Source of the DNA: Malania oleifera
Taxonomy: Eukaryota > Streptophyta > Magnoliopsida > Santalales > Ximeniaceae
DNA length: 64,000 nucleotides
Reading direction: 5' to 3'
Assembly: GCF_029873635.1 (NCBI RefSeq)
Contig: NC_080420.1
Coordinates: forward strand, 56,376,457-56,440,456
Shown here: one piece after another, positions 1 through 11,862 of the stretch
Layout: the number at the start of each line of letters is the position of its first letter
How positions within the stretch are numbered: position 1 is the first letter of the stretch
Position numbers and translations under genes: made by a program
The notes under the pieces: generated by a model
What the model was told of the DNA's origin: nothing
The model's database searches: none
Seen by the model: only the letters and a program-made list of their open reading frames with translations

Positions 1-104
1 AGGTTGGGTGTAGAGTTAGTAGAAGGGAATTCACAGGAGTTCATTGCCAGCTTGATTATTCAGCCAACCTTACAGGAGAAAATTAAAGCCGCTCAGACGA
101 CAGA
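1..104 (+). pseudogene. Gypsy-A pol fragment: end of RNase H, start of integrase
   Basis: Frame 1 reads LGVELVEGNSQEFIASLIIQ, the linker between RNase H and the integrase zinc finger of plant chromoviruses. The equivalent stretch of Gypsy-C lies at about 35905-36000. The piece enters from outside the window and stops where a copia solo LTR begins at 105. It resumes at 2284 in a matching register (the codons for D-T-E-L follow), so it belongs to one older + strand element. No function is expected. Confidence 0.85.
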
Positions 105-385
105 TGTTGACCTTATAGGTCATGCCCGGTTTGATAATGACAAATACTCCTGTATTTAATAAACATCTAGTTCATGTGCAGGTTCATATTAGCATATCAT
201 CAATGGCACGCAAAAGCTCAAAGCTTGAAGACATTCATGCTCTTAATTGTAATATTTTTGTAATGAGTTTTGTCTGTAATAGTAATTAGGGTATTCAGTT
301 TGTAATAAGCACTCACATCACATGCATGGTTAATCTTGTAAGCTCAAAACAAATCATAATGCAAAATCACCTTAGTATACCTTTT

Positions 386-1060
386 GGTCGACCTTCGGTC
401 GAACGACACCGGATTTTTTCGGTGTCTCTATTTTGGACCCAAGTACCCTAGGACACTCACACTTTAACATATGTTTGTTAGGCACTTGAATAGGGCTTGT
501 TTGCTTCAATACGAGACCGAAATGCACACTTAGTGCACTTTCGGTCGACCGGCCAAATCAGTTCATTTCTGGCCTGGTTGACTGAACCATACCTGGGTCA
601 ACCGTTGACCAAGGTCCCGGTCGACCGAGACCCTGTAGTTCATTTGACCCCGGTCGACCGAACCACCTGGGAGTCAACATTTTGACCTCTCGGTCGATCG
701 ACCACTTTTGTACTCCAACTACCTGGTCGACCAGAGGGTCCTCGGGAGAATTCCCAGCAGTCTGGTCGACCGAACCATGCAGTTCAAAAAGGCCCGGTCG
801 ACCGAACCTCGAAAGTTTGGGAAATCTCCCTCCCTGATCGATCGAGCCTTTCAGTTCAAAAGTCCCCTGATCGACCGAGCCATTTGAGTCCTGGTCGACC
901 GAACCATTTCTGGTCCACCGGACCTCTCGGTTTGCTCCTATTTTTTTACCACTGTTAATAATTTTAAATAGGGTTAAATTGATTTAAGTGTCATTAAACT
1001 TTTCCAACAATCCCTCATAGGTCCCCAACGGTCAAAAATTTTGGTATGTCTATATATACT
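386..1060 (+). promoter_or_regulatory. GGTCGACC palindrome cluster with TATA box in copia LTR
   Basis: About eight copies of a GGTCGACC(GA) palindrome, plus variants such as GGTCGATCGACC and GATCGACCGA, lie between 386 and 905, spaced about 25-80 bp apart with different sequence between them. A TATA-like box (TATATATAC) follows at about 1051. The position fits the U3 enhancer of this LTR. That the palindromes are protein-binding sites is inference. Confidence 0.55.
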
Positions 1061-1510
1061 GTTTCATTTGGGAAAATGAAGTGTGATTAGCAAAAAAGGA
1101 TTAAAGATTTCTCTCCCAAGCAAAAATACCCCTTTTGACTCGTATTGCTCATACCCTTCTTACAAACATTCTAGCTTACCTCTTCAAGTTCAAAATCAGT
1201 TGTAAGTGCCTTGAGTGTATATTCTAAAAGGTTTTTGCTCTCATTGTTTGAAGTGTTTGAATCGATTTTTCTCTCGAGAGCATAACCTAAGTTTTCTTAG
1301 GAGGCTTTACTAATAAGCCTACCCTCAGAAGACTTGTGGTAAACTTCTGAGTGTTGTATTATCATTGCAATATCTTTGGAAGTTTGTAATTGTTTTTGGT
1401 TTGCAAAAACATATTTCAAGCTTACTCAAATATCTTTTGAAATTTATTGAACTATTTGTGAAAAGATATTTGTACTTGTTACACTAATCTTTGTGGTAAT
1501 ATTTATACAA

Positions 1511-1511
<1 letters not shown>

Positions 1512-1548
<37 letters not shown>
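1512..1548. repeat. (TA)n microsatellite
   Basis: About 18 uninterrupted TA units inside the copia solo LTR, downstream of its TATA-like box. Confidence 0.95.
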
Positions 1549-1550
<2 letters not shown>

Positions 1551-2283
1551 ATTGCCGAAAACAAAGATTATCTATTTTTCAATCCAAGCATATACACATT
1601 CGTGGGATTAAGACATTCTATTGATTGATATTATTGAGGCTTGTTTGATACTCTGTGTGAACACGTTTGATTGAATACTCAGAAATACACAGATTATTAT
1701 TGACACTCTCACGTGCATACTACACTGATAGAAAAATTGTTTGAGAGTTGAACTACTTAGACTACACTGAGCTTACATTATTAAATCATCTGTGGTGTAT
1801 GTGTTTGTGCGCATTTGTGGTACAAATCTGCTTTACGTGAAAGCACTCTTGTATTGTACCTTTTGATTGTATATTTGAGAGATTCCAGGCGTGGCCTGAG
1901 GGGGCGGTAATCCAGCCCGGTAAGGATTGGTAAAGGCTGAGGTCAGCCCTATGGTAATTTGACCTGGTTTGTATAGGTGTCGCTCCATCCGTTTAAGTGA
2001 GCAAGTTATTGTGATAATCCTTGTGCTGGTTAGCCAAGGCGGGGACGTAGGCAGTTGGCCGAACCTCGATAACATATCTGCGTGTCCTTCTTTCTTTACT
2101 GCTTTCTAGTGCTTGTGTGATTGTTTAAACTGCTTTATTTAATTTCTGGTATATTTACATTATTTGCACTAGATTGACCATAGGCTTGTGAACATACTAC
2201 TATTATGAGGAATACCTAGGAGATAAATTTTAAAAATACTAATTTACCCCCCCTCTTGGGATCACGGTAAAGCTAACAAAAGA

Positions 2284-2432
2284 CACAGAGTTGATGGAAA
2301 TTGTGGAGAAAGTACGGAGTGAGCAGCAGATGGACTTCAATGTTTCTGAGGATGGAGTTCTCATATTACACACCAGGTTGTGTATACCTAACGACACGGG
2401 GATTAAAAAGACAATTCTAGAGGAGGCTCATA
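2284..2432 (+). pseudogene. Gypsy-A integrase fragment (start of zinc-finger region)
   Basis: This continues the frame broken at 104. Translation gives TELMEIVEKVRSEQQMDFNV and then LCIPNDTGIKKTILEEAH, the stretch just before the HHCC zinc finger of chromovirus integrase (compare Gypsy-C 36010-36155). It is cut at 2432 by a gypsy solo LTR and continues at 4964 with a CATCACTCT start that matches the H-R-S position of sister copies. Confidence 0.85.
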
Positions 2433-2545
2433 TGTAACGACCTGAAAAATTATAATGATTAAATAATTAGGAAAAATAATAAATGGAATAAATAAACAAA
2501 AGATAAAGGAAAAAGGGAAAAGTTTGAAAGAAGAATAGCAGACCT

Positions 2546-2755
2546 CGTCGACAAACCTCATGTCCTCATCGACAAGTATTTTTCTAGAGATCATTGACGA
2601 AGCTTAGTCCCTTGTCGACAAAGAGATGAGTGAATTCCAGATTTTAAGTTTTGTCGACAAACACATCCTCTCGTTGACAAAGTCCCTTCTGTGACACGTC
2701 GACGAATCCTATCTTCTCGTCAACGAAGCCATATGGCAACATTGAGTATAAAAGG
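2546..2755 (+). promoter_or_regulatory. GTCGAC palindrome cluster and TATA box in gypsy solo LTR
   Basis: Seven or more related sites (TCGTCGACAAA, TTGTCGACAAA, CACGTCGACGAA, CTCGTCAACGAA and decayed forms) occupy 2546-2725. They are followed within about 25 bp by TATAAAAG at 2747-2754 and then a pyrimidine-rich leader. This is the expected U3-to-R transition. Some copies differ by C-to-T type changes within the CpG. Confidence 0.55.
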
Positions 2756-3619
2756 AACCAAGGTTGTTTCTTTGTGAAAAAACAATTTTCCTTCATTTTC
2801 TCTCTCTAGAAATCGTTTCCTCTGCCTTCTCTCTTCAAATCTGGCCCGGATTCAGCCCGAATAAAAAAATGTAGATCGCTACGGTGTTCTAAGGAAGATT
2901 CTCTACACAACTAGTGGAACAAATTTCTAAACTAGGCTTTTTGGGAAACGATCCAAAGTTTAGGTAAGGGTTAATATTCTTAGTTTTGGGGTTTTAAATG
3001 TTTATTTGAGGTTTATAGGTTGATAAAATGTAGAAATAGTAAATTATTTGGGGTTTATCTTATTAAATTAGGGTTTTTGATTTAGGATTTTGGTGAGCGC
3101 CACAGGCATCATTTAAGGTTCCTGTTGGTGTACTTCAAGAAAGCAGGTAAGGGGGAATATATATTAAACCAGGTTTTATGCATTAAACATATAAATGGAT
3201 TATGTTATGTACATATATGAATATGTTTTCGTATGGGTTTAAAATGCCAACCGTTTAAATTATAATTTTTGAGCCTAGGATTGTTTTATTAGTTATGTAC
3301 ATGTGAAAATGGACTGATGAAAAAGGAAGATTTTTCAAGATAATTGTGTAAGAAATTGAAGGTATATTTTCAATATAAGAATAATAAATGAGGGTCGACT
3401 TATTTTACAGGAAATGTTTGAAATACATTGCTAAATTGTGTGACATGAGTAAAATGGAAATTCTATGTTGAATTATGTTATATATATGAAATGCAAGTTA
3501 TACAGGAAATGTAATAAGAATGAAAATGTTGTGATGAATTATGATGTGTACATTTATGAGATGTTAGGAATACTGAAATGTGATAAAAATATGTATTGCA
3601 TGTGTATTGTTTGATATGG

Positions 3620-3890
3620 CATAAGATTCACGTGATGTGAACTATTACAAAGGAAGTATATGACATGAGATCCACGTAATGTGGAGTGTTACAGATGATA
3701 TATATGACATAAGATCCATGTAAGGTGGACTTTACACGAGATCCACGTAATGTGGACTATTACAGATGACATATATGACATAAGATCCACGTAAGGTGGA
3801 CTTTACATGAGATCCAAGTAATGTGGACTTTATATGAGATCCACGTGATGGAAACTATACATGATATTCACGTAATGTGAACTATGAAGA
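3620..3890. repeat. Minisatellite of ATCCACGTAATGTGGAC units
   Basis: About six to seven diverged copies of a unit centred on ATCCACGTAATGTGGACT recur here. The unit is itself an imperfect inverted repeat (CCAC..GTGG). Spacing is irregular, about 30-65 bp. It sits mid-LTR, where the other gypsy LTRs carry unrelated tandem repeats. Confidence 0.7.
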
Positions 3891-4958
3891 TGAACTATGT
3901 AATATGAACTATTGAGAACATGAACATATGAGAAATACTGAATAAATGACAGACGGAGTAATGTATTATTGTAGTATCAGCATTCATGCGTATGATATGA
4001 ATTTATATGGGCGGGGCAAACTCTTCACCTGAGGGTTTATTGAGAAAGGCGAGTGCCCTAATAGGTATTAGATGTAGCAATAGGCTGCATAACGTATTAG
4101 GGAAAAGCGAAATTACTTGTATGGGCGGGTAAATTTCTTTATTCTCGAGAGCCTTTGCTGGTAAACCTTTTTACGAATTGTGTGAGTACGAGATTACTTT
4201 TTCACCTGAGGGCTTACTGAGTAAGGTAAGTGCTCTGATATGCTTCAATTGTGACCATTGGTTGCCTAAAGTATTAGAGCAGAGGGGCGCTACTTGTATG
4301 GCGAGTAATCACCCCAATCCTTAGGTATTCTCGTGGGTAAAATACCTTACATGCATTTAATAAAGCTCAGGAAAGGATTTTAGAAATTATGATAATGATA
4401 TGCTAATGATGAATACATATACATATGTGATTTATAAACCTCATGTTGGCCACATGTTGATATAATATATTGTTTCTTCCCTTACTGAGATTTGTCTCAC
4501 CCGAATACAAATTTATATTTTTCAGGACCTCCACGTGATCGAGCTTAGAGAACTCGTGGCTATATAGCATTTTTGGATATAGAAAAAGAAAGGGTATAAA
4601 CTTTGATGATACTTTTGGGATGTATAAGTTTAATGTTTTATGTTTTATTTTTTAAGTCTTCTGAGTTGTGAATACTGGAAGTTATAGATTATGTTTTTGG
4701 AGGTAAGTATATATGTGGACACAGGTGGATGAATGGTTTATTTTGGAATATATATAGATGTAGAAAACTCTGGTATTATATTGTTGGAGGATTGTATTTA
4801 TGTTTTCTGCTGTGTAAATGATAATGGAATGTCTGGTATCAGGTAAATGAATGGATGACATGGCACCCGGGTCCCTTCAGGTAGGTTCGAGGTGCCACGA
4901 AGCATGGTTTATTCGGGTATAATGCACCGGACCAAGTTTTCAGGGTCGGGGCGTTACA

Positions 4959-5608
4959 TCATCACTCTCTTTCTATATTGTTCATCTGAGAAGTATGAAT
5001 ATGTATAGAGATCTGTGAGAATTGTTATGGTGGAGTAACATGAAGAGGGAGACTGCCAGATTTGTATAACAGTGTCTGACATGTCAGTAGGTAAAAGTAG
5101 AGCATCAGAGATCAACGGGACCACTTCAACAACTTGGTATCACTAAGTGGAAGTGAGAGCATATCTCGATGGACTTCGTATCAGGGGTTGCCTTCAACGA
5201 TGCATGGACAAAATGTCATCTAAGTAATAGTGGATCAAATGACAAAGACTGCGCACTTCGTTCCAATCAGTGTCAGTTATTCTATGAATAGGCTAGCAGA
5301 GCTTTATGTGCAAGAGATTATATGACTGCATGGCATCCCAGTTTCCATTGTTTCAGGTCAAGATCCACGGTTCACCTCTCGGTTTTGGAAGAGTTTGTAG
5401 GGCGCCTTGGGATCTCAACTCACTTTCAGTACCACATTTCACCCGCAGACGGAGGATAGTCTGAGAGGACCATTCAGATTCTAGAGGATATGCTGTGAGC
5501 ATGTGTGCTGGATTTTGGGGATGGTTGGATTCGATATCTACTGCTCATTGGGTTTGCATATAATAACAGTTATAAAGCCAGTATTGAGATAGCACCTGAA
5601 ACCTAAGG
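4959..5608 (+). pseudogene. Gypsy-A integrase core, decayed
   Basis: Recognisable parts in order, with frameshifts and stops: a zinc-finger piece (CLTCQ at about 5070), EHISMDFVS (about 5158), and FHPQTEDS-like and RTIQILEDML text (about 5430-5490). It ends with [17 protein letters not shown] before the copia LTR begins at 5609. These match the catalytic core of chromovirus integrase in Gypsy-C (38427-38900). Several sense codons have become TGA or TAG. It is the same element as 1-104 and 2284-2432. Confidence 0.8.
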
Positions 5609-7491
5609 TGTAGTCCCAAGAGGGGGGTGAATTGGGTTATTTAAAATTCCTTAGAGTCTTTTTATGAGTTCTTGACTTTTTACAATTATTGTAAAGACTT
5701 ATTATATTCTCGTTGATTAGGAAATCCACACAAACATTTACTTCTTCTATTCAATCCACAACCACAACATACACAACCAATTGATTAACTGTTCATACCA
5801 AACAAACACAGTACAAGTAATCAATATATGCTTTGCAATATTCAGCAGCCCTGTATATGAATGTGCAAGTCCTGTAGTTGGCCTTTGAACAGAAAATTAA
5901 AATAACATCCAATCACTCTTTTTAATAACTCAGATGTTCAATAAACCCTTAGTTAAAAGAATTTAGGAGTTGATTAACCAACGTATTCCTTTTCGGTTTC
6001 TGCAATCAATGATAATCAACCCAATCAATTTTAATCTTAGGTTTATTTAATATTCGAGGTTGTTTGTAAGATTAACACATCCACATAGTTTATATTATTG
6101 CTGGAATTTAAAGAGCATAAGAGAAGAGAGTGAGATGGTGTTTTTACGAGGTTCGGCTTACCCCAGCCTACGCCCTCGCCTTAGGTCAACCACCTAAGGA
6201 TTTCACTATACCTTGTTCCTTCCGAGTGGAACAAAAACCTTTACAACAACCAACCTCTTTTTCAGGAAGAGAAACCTCTGCAAGAAAAATCCTATGCTTG
6301 GTGCAACGATCCAACTATACCTTGAACCGTTAAAGATCTAGTAGAAAGGAATGGATATCTGCGTAGAAAAACACTCTCAAACACAGAACAAGTTGTACAA
6401 GTTAAATCACTAATCGTACTTCAAAACCAAAACTACATTGAAAATATGAAGCTCAAAGTTTAGAAGTCACAAATGGTTCTTTCTTATTGATATAGAGATT
6501 TTAGTTGCAAATCAAAACCAAAGCTTTTTAATCAACCAGAAATTTCGTAAAGTTTCCCCCGACAAGAGTGTGAGCAAGTATGAACTTTAGGAGAACTTTA
6601 GCGTAGAAAGTGCGTATTGCTTGAGCGTATTTTTCATTGATCAAGAGAGGTATTTATAAACTTATTAAAGAAAAGTTTCCTCATTTAACATGAAGTATTT
6701 AGGCAACTTTTCAAAAGATATTAAATCATAGAATCAATTTTGAAAAACTTCCCGTATAATCAAAATTTAAAATTTCCGTAGAGTTAGTCAATTGACTCAC
6801 TCAACTGAGTCATTTTTGTACTAGTTAGTCTGCTGGACAGGCGGCTGACACCATTCTGTCTCTCAAAAAAAATTCTGATAAATTGTCAGTCGACTAACTC
6901 AATTATGTTCAAAATAGTCAATCGGCTGGACAAACAAGGGAGTCAATCGGCTGACTGATCCAGTTCAAAAATGGTCAATCAACTGGACAAATATTTTTCC
7001 ATTCATTGTGCTTGTTAGTCGGCTGGCCAAACATGGTGTGTTCTGGTCAATTGGCTGACCAGTCCTCTCTTTTTTATTTTTTATTTTTAAACTCTAGTTC
7101 ATTTTGAAAAACTTAAGTACCACTCTTTCAAAATCATTTTCAAGGGTTTTAGAAGAAATGGTTTCTAAGTCTTCTTATCCTAAAGAGCTTTTGAAGTACT
7201 TACAAACATTCTTCTAAGCATGATCTCCTTAATCACTAAGTATTGCAGCCTCTTGAGGTTCAGTCTTTACTTCAAGTCTTGCTTAGCCTTTAAGCTCTTC
7301 ATTTTTTATTCATTGCTTCAATATATTGAGAAGCTTTCACTTGATTGACTTTGATTTCCAGCTTACTTTTCATGATTAACCATGAGTGTCCTTCTACTTA
7401 GACCTAAAATAAAGCCACTCAACAACACAAGTTAAAACATCCTTCATTTGTTATCATCAAAACAAGATTGAAAAACCCAGTTAGACCAACA
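5609..7491 (-). mobile_element. 3' LTR of the Sirevirus-like copia element
   Basis: The + strand reads TGTAGTCCCAAGAGGGGGG at the left and GACCAACA at the right. Read on the minus strand, the LTR therefore starts TGTTGGTC and ends in the CCCCCCTCTTGGGA block also seen in the copia solo LTR at 105-2278. It is 1883 bp long. A polypurine tract (minus strand AAAAAGGAGGAGAT) lies directly next to it at about 7492-7505, which fixes it as the 3' LTR. The matching 5' LTR is missing; the element is cut at about 19728. Confidence 0.8.
6651..7065 (-). promoter_or_regulatory. GTCAGTCGACTGAC-type palindrome cluster and TATA box in copia LTR
   Basis: Between about 6780 and 7065 the LTR repeats short elements of the type AGTCAATCGGCTGAC, AGTCGACTAACTC and GTCAATTGACTC, each a variant of a GTCAGTCGACTGAC palindrome. 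On the minus strand this cluster lies upstream of a TATA box (TTTATAAATA, 6651-6660). The arrangement is the same as in the gypsy LTRs although the repeated sequence differs. Confidence 0.5.
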
Positions 7492-8060
7492 ATCTCCTCC
7501 TTTTTGATGATAACAAACGAGGAGCAAAGATGAGGGTTCCTATGAAAAAGGTCCCTCTTACTATAAGTATTCTTTCAATTAAATACTCAACATGACTATT
7601 TCTACTCATTATAAATTCAGACATAGCAATACTCAACATGACTATTTCTACTCATCATAAATTCATCATAAGTTCAAGGTACATATCATTCATCATAAGT
7701 TCAAACATAAGTTCAAACATATATCATATAAGAGCATATTACATATCATCTTTTCTATATTTCACAATCTATCCCCCTTTGGACATCATTCAAAACAAGG
7801 GGAAAGGGTTAGGTCGTAAGTATAAGCAAAGTAATCAAACAGAGTGCAAGACATACAAAATACTTAGTACATGCAAAACTAAGGTGTATAGGCTAAGATT
7901 TGGTGAGATTTAGAAGATGGAAGATGATATTCTTGGTGTTTTTGGATGGGAGGAAGCTGAGGAAAGGGAGAGAGTGAGAGCACATGAAGAGACAAACCCT
8001 AGGTCAGTTGACTGACTACTCAAATGGCTCGGGTTTTTATAAATGAGCCTAGGGTTTTTC
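7492..8060 (-). other. Copia 3' untranslated internal region with polypurine tract
   Basis: This lies between the copia 3' LTR and the Gypsy-B insertion; the rest of the same region is at 17366-17541. It holds the polypurine tract at 7492-7505, a direct repeat of a CATGACTATTTCTACTCAT-type segment (about 7590-7660) and GTTGACTGAC motifs near 8005. The short open frames here lack recognisable domains and are treated as chance. Confidence 0.6.
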
Positions 8061-8994
8061 TGTAATGACCTGCTTAAATACTCATATAATATAAGTAAAA
8101 TAAATAAAACAGTCAACCTGAACCCATGGGTAACGAGGACATCTGTCATTCACAGCAGAAACCTAAGTCGCAGTAAATATAAATCACATTCTCAAAACCA
8201 TAGAATACATAATACCAGAGTTAATTATAATCCATCACATTCTGTATCCATATACAATATCGAAAATACCCCAAAATGCCAAAAAGTATTTCCTAGGATC
8301 CTAGAACAAAAACCATTGATCCTAGCACAACACTTACCCTCTTAGCGGGGTAACTTAATAAACTCAACGGCAGCCACGACCCGCCAATCCTTCTGGGTTT
8401 CCTGAAAATCATTTAATGCTCAGGGTGAGAAACTTCTCAGTAAGGGAAAATAAACTAAATACAGTTGTGTGGTAACATGAATATTTAATACAGTTATACA
8501 TATTCAGTACATTTCATATATCTAAAAACATATATCATAACATAGTGAATAATCATATATTTTCATATTTTCTAATAATTCATACGGATCATGAAATGTT
8601 TGTTATAGCTGATAATATTGAAAACATATTCAAGATGAATAGCTAGCTGATGCCATGTATTACCCCCCATGATGGGTTGTGCAGCCCGAAGGTGGGACCT
8701 GATAATGGCTGGCCAACAACTGCCGAGTCAAAAATGTCTATAAGTACAATGGGCCCACCTCACCTTGGTCCGAACTGCTAAGTGGACGTTTGCAACTCTA
8801 CACTGAAAGCCATATCGACTATCCATCTCCCACCCCCTCTTGGGGTGGTTAGCACCAATCTAATCATAGATATGTGATCTATATAGCTACGGTACCATGC
8901 TCCTGAACTGAACTAAACTAACATCCGGGTTTTGATAACATATAGTACATGATAATATAGCATTTAACATAAATGGATTGATAGCATTTCTATA

Positions 8995-9140
8995 CTTTCA
9001 TAAATAAGGCCTCGCACCGAGCATTTCGTAAATATGGCCTCGTGCTGAACATTTCATAAATACGACCTCGCGCCAAACATTGCATAAATACGACCTCGTG
9101 CCGAAAACATATAACATACATGGTCTTGCGCCCAAAATCT
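8995..9140. repeat. Minisatellite, CATAAATACGGCCTCGCGCC units
   Basis: About five tandem copies of a 28-30 bp unit built on TAAATACGACCTCGCGCC. A matching block is present in the other LTR of the element at about 16188-16330. The same relative LTR position carries different repeats in the other families. Confidence 0.8.
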
Positions 9141-9843
9141 CATACATATCATTTTGAGTAAATAAGTCATTTATCATATGCTTCAAAATTATCATATACT
9201 GCATTATTTCATAATTCCTGAAAACATGGTTATTCATAAAATTGCCATATCATAATACTTTTCATGAAAATAATATTCATGCCACATAAAGCTGAGTGAA
9301 TCCGTATATTTCATTCTAAAATCGCATTTTTTGTATAACAACAATATTTTCCCAAGTATGCATTTTTACCATAATATACCAATATAAAACATGTTTTCCT
9401 GAAAATTAATTTGCTGAAAAATAATAAAAAATTGTAGGGAAAAATAACTGCTTTAGTTTATTATCTTACCTAGTACTGAAAAGAAACCCCCTAATTTCAC
9501 TTGTCCTGTACCCGCAGGGTTCCCTATTCAATACCCTAAATTCAACAATCCCCAGAACTAAACTTCAATATTTTCACGTGAATATTGTTTCCTATAATTA
9601 TGAAAAGACCAAATTCGGCATAAAAAATCTTACCTCAACTCAGGGATGAATTTCAACGGAGTTCCACCAACGATCCGCTTTGGCAGATATGCAGAGAACT
9701 TCTCCAGGAGCGTCGTGGTGGCTTCAGATCCTCAAGCTGGTAGAAATTCGACCTGAAATCGAAGAGAGAAGGGAGGGAAACAGAAGGGAGGAGAGAGAGA
9801 GAGAGTTCTGCGCCAAAAATTAAGCTTAAAAATGAAGTTCAGG

Positions 9844-10125
9844 CTATTTATATTGCGGGATTCGTCAACGAGCCACGTCACCTCGTCGACGAGTCCTATA
9901 GAAAGTTTGTCGACAAACCTGCACCTTCATTGACGAATTTGAGACTTCCCAAATATCTTCCCTCGGTATCTTCTCGTCGACGAGATGGGATCCCATCGAC
10001 GAGATCATGAAGAACCCTCATTGACGAAACCTATGTGTTTGTTGATGAGGCCTTGAAAAATTTCTTAGATTACACCCCAAAGTGTAACATCGTCGACGAA
10101 TGCGAAGCGTTCGTCGACAAAGTCG
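9844..10125 (-). promoter_or_regulatory. TCGTCGACGA palindrome cluster and TATA box, Gypsy-B LTR
   Basis: About ten sites matching or nearly matching the perfect 10-base palindrome TCGTCGACGA lie between 9859 and 10125. They include CTCGTCGACGAG, TTGTCGACAAA and decayed TCATTGACGAA forms. The minus-strand TATA box (TATAAATAG, 9844-9852) is the next element downstream. The paired LTR has the same array at 17046-17295 with TATA at 17031-17040. Confidence 0.6.
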
Positions 10126-10200
10126 GTTGCCTCCTTCTATTACTGTTTCCATTTTCCTCTCTCTTATTATTTAAATACCATTATTCCTCGAGTCATTACA

Positions 10201-10240
10201 TTCTCTCCTCCTTATAAAATTTCGTCCTCGAAATTTACTA
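10201..10240 (-). other. Polypurine tract and CGAGGACGAAATTT box of Gypsy-B
   Basis: The minus strand reads AATTTCGAGGACGAAATTTT and then AAGGAGGAGAGAA directly against the LTR. Gypsy-C has the same arrangement at 39850-39886 and Gypsy-A at 19855-19887. It is the plus-strand DNA priming site in the reverse-transcription scheme known for LTR elements. Confidence 0.85.
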
Positions 10241-10455
10241 TCCATATAATTCATCAACCCTTAATAGGCAAAATGGTCTAATTATTTTATTACTTACCCT
10301 CACTTATGGAGGAGGAATACCGTGGTTACATTTCAAGTTCTGAGAGATTACATATACAAAATAAAATTTTCCCCCAAAACTAAATTACCACTTACTAACT
10401 AAAATATTATATGTACCTGCAAAAGAAATACTACATATTTATTTACATTTCCTAA

Positions 10456-11283
10456 TTACATCTGAACTTCCTGGAACAATTGCAGGTATTTTTGTCTAAT
10501 CTGCTTCTCGAGCTCCCAAGAAGCCTCTTCTATTGTGTGATTCCTCCATAAAACCTTTACCAGAGGAATCTTCTTATTACGTAGTTCCTATTCCTTTCTG
10601 TCCAAAATCTGCACTAATACCTCCTCATAGACTAGCGAATCACTAAGCTCCAACTCACCATAGCTGATAATATGAGAAGCATCTGGGACATATTTCCTCA
10701 ACATGGATACGTAGAATACGTCATACATTCTGGATAGTGTAGGTGGGAAAGCTAGCCTATAGGCCGCTGACCCCACTTTCTCTAAAATCTCAAACGGACC
10801 GATAAACCTAGGGCTAAGTTTGCCCCTTCTTCTAAACCTCATAACTCCTTTTAACGGAGCTATCTTTAAAAATACATGGTCACCAATATTGAATTCCAAG
10901 TTCCTGCGGCGATTATTAGCATAACTTTTTCGTCGGCTCTAAGCTACACTGATTCTATCCCTGATGAGTCGAACCTTGTCGTATGCTTGTTGCACCAGTT
11001 CTGGTCCCACAACTCGCCGCTCACCCATCTTGTCCCAATATAAAAGAGATCGACATCTCTTACCATACAGTGCCTCAAATGGTGTCATACCAATGTTGGC
11101 CTGAAAACTGTTATTATACGCGAATTATACTAGCGACATGAACTGAGTCCAACTACCCCTAAAATCTAATACACATGCTCGAAGCATATCTTCTAGTATT
11201 TTTATCGTCCTCTCAGTCTCTAACTAAGGATGGAATGTCATGCTAAATGATACCTGAAACCCTAAAGCTTCTTGTAAGCTTCT
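10456..11283 (-). pseudogene. Gypsy-B integrase C-terminal domain and chromodomain
   Basis: The minus strand gives VFLKIAPLKGVMRFRRRGK, then KLSPRFIGPFEILEKVGSAA (the GPY/F-type module), then LSRMYDVFYVSMLRKYVPD. After an in-frame TAG at 10588-10590 comes the chromodomain stretch (KKIPLVKVLWRNH, EEASWELE). The reading ends at a TAA at 10456. Chromodomains of this group are known to bind modified histones and steer integration. The part at 10900-11283 has lost frame in places. The TAG replaces the glutamine expected in sister copies. Confidence 0.85.
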
Positions 11284-11862
11284 CTAGAACTGTGACGTAA
11301 AATGTTGATCTCGGTCTAACACAATAGATACGGGCACTCCATGAGAATGAACTATCTCCTGGACGTAAATTTTCACTAAACGGTTGAGGGAATAGCTGAT
11401 CTTGATAAGGAGAAAATGGGCGGTCTTAGTCAACCGATCTACTATCACCCAAATTGCATTCTGGCTATGCGATGTCGACGGCAGCTTAGTAACAAAATCC
11501 ATTGATATATGATCCCACTTCCACTCTGGAATAAATAGCGGCCGCAACTGACCTGCCAGCCTCTAGTGCTCATCTTTTACCTGCTGGCACGTCAAGCACT
11601 GGGCTACATACTCGGCAATCTCTCTTTTCATACCACTCCACCAATAAAACTCTCGCAGATCCTTGTACATTTTCGTACTGCCTGGATGAACTGTATACAA
11701 AGATCTGTGAGCCTCCTCCAAAATAGTCCTTCTAATGTTAGCATCAGCAGGAACACATAATCTAGAATGAAATTTTAAAGCTCCGTCATCTAAAATGCAA
11801 AATTCCTGACCCTGACCAGTCTGCACTCTATCTATCACCTTTGCTAATTCTAGGTCTTCCAT
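11284..11862 (-). pseudogene. Gypsy-B integrase zinc finger and catalytic core
   Basis: The zinc-finger part carries the HHCC pattern in LEEAHRSLYTVHPG...CLTCQQVKDEH. The core carries EWKWDHISMDFV with the first catalytic Asp, VDRLTKTAHF, and [15 protein letters not shown] with the second Asp. An in-frame TAG at 11563-11565 stands where glutamine is expected (EHQRLAG), and the frame breaks near 11284. Integrase inserts the cDNA into the host chromosome. Confidence 0.88.

Larger units (their letters stand above)
105..2278 (+). mobile_element. Solo LTR of a Ty1-copia (Sirevirus-like) element
   Basis: The 2174-bp segment starts TGTTGACC and ends GCTAACA (TG...CA). It is flanked by near-matching 5-bp duplications, ACAGA (100-104) and AAAGA (2279-2283), and removing it rejoins the gypsy reading frame. 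Near its start it has a TTTGATAATGACAAA motif and near its end a CCCCCCCTCTTGGGA block. The copia LTR at 5609-7491 carries the same two signatures in the opposite orientation, which supports copia and + orientation. No internal region or second LTR is present, so it is best read as the product of LTR-LTR recombination. Confidence 0.8.
2433..4958 (+). mobile_element. Solo LTR of a Ty3-gypsy chromovirus
   Basis: The 2526-bp segment begins TGTAACGACC and ends GGGGCGTTACA, giving the inverted termini TGTAAC/GTTACA. Flanks are TCATA (2428-2432) and TCATC (4959-4963), 4 of 5 identical. Orientation comes from shared landmarks in the order seen in the other gypsy LTRs: GTCGAC-type cluster (2546-2725), TATAAAAG (2747-2754), GGTAAG (2963), a minisatellite (about 3620-3890), then the TGAGA..GTCTCACCC block (4486-4502) and TTTTCAG (about 4519-4525). 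No coding capacity is recognised. Confidence 0.85.
8061..10200 (-). repeat. 3' LTR of Gypsy-B
   Basis: It is 2140 bp and starts TGTAATGACC and ends GTCATTACA on the + strand. It aligns along its length with 15249-17365; the first 85 bases show about five differences, so the insertion is not very recent. On the minus strand the layout is U3 with palindromes (10125-9858), TATA box (9852-9844), GGTAAG (about 9632), minisatellite (about 9140-8995), TGAGA/TCTCA block (about 8450-8425) and TTTTCAG (about 8402). Confidence 0.92.

Noticed and set aside
497-685. Short frame inside the copia LTR
   Set aside because: It is made of the GGTCGACC palindrome cluster and has no recognisable domain.
7638-8345. 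Three short frames (7638-7913, 7910-8149, 8043-8345)
   Set aside because: They lie in the copia 3' non-coding region and across the Gypsy-B LTR border; no domain is recognised.
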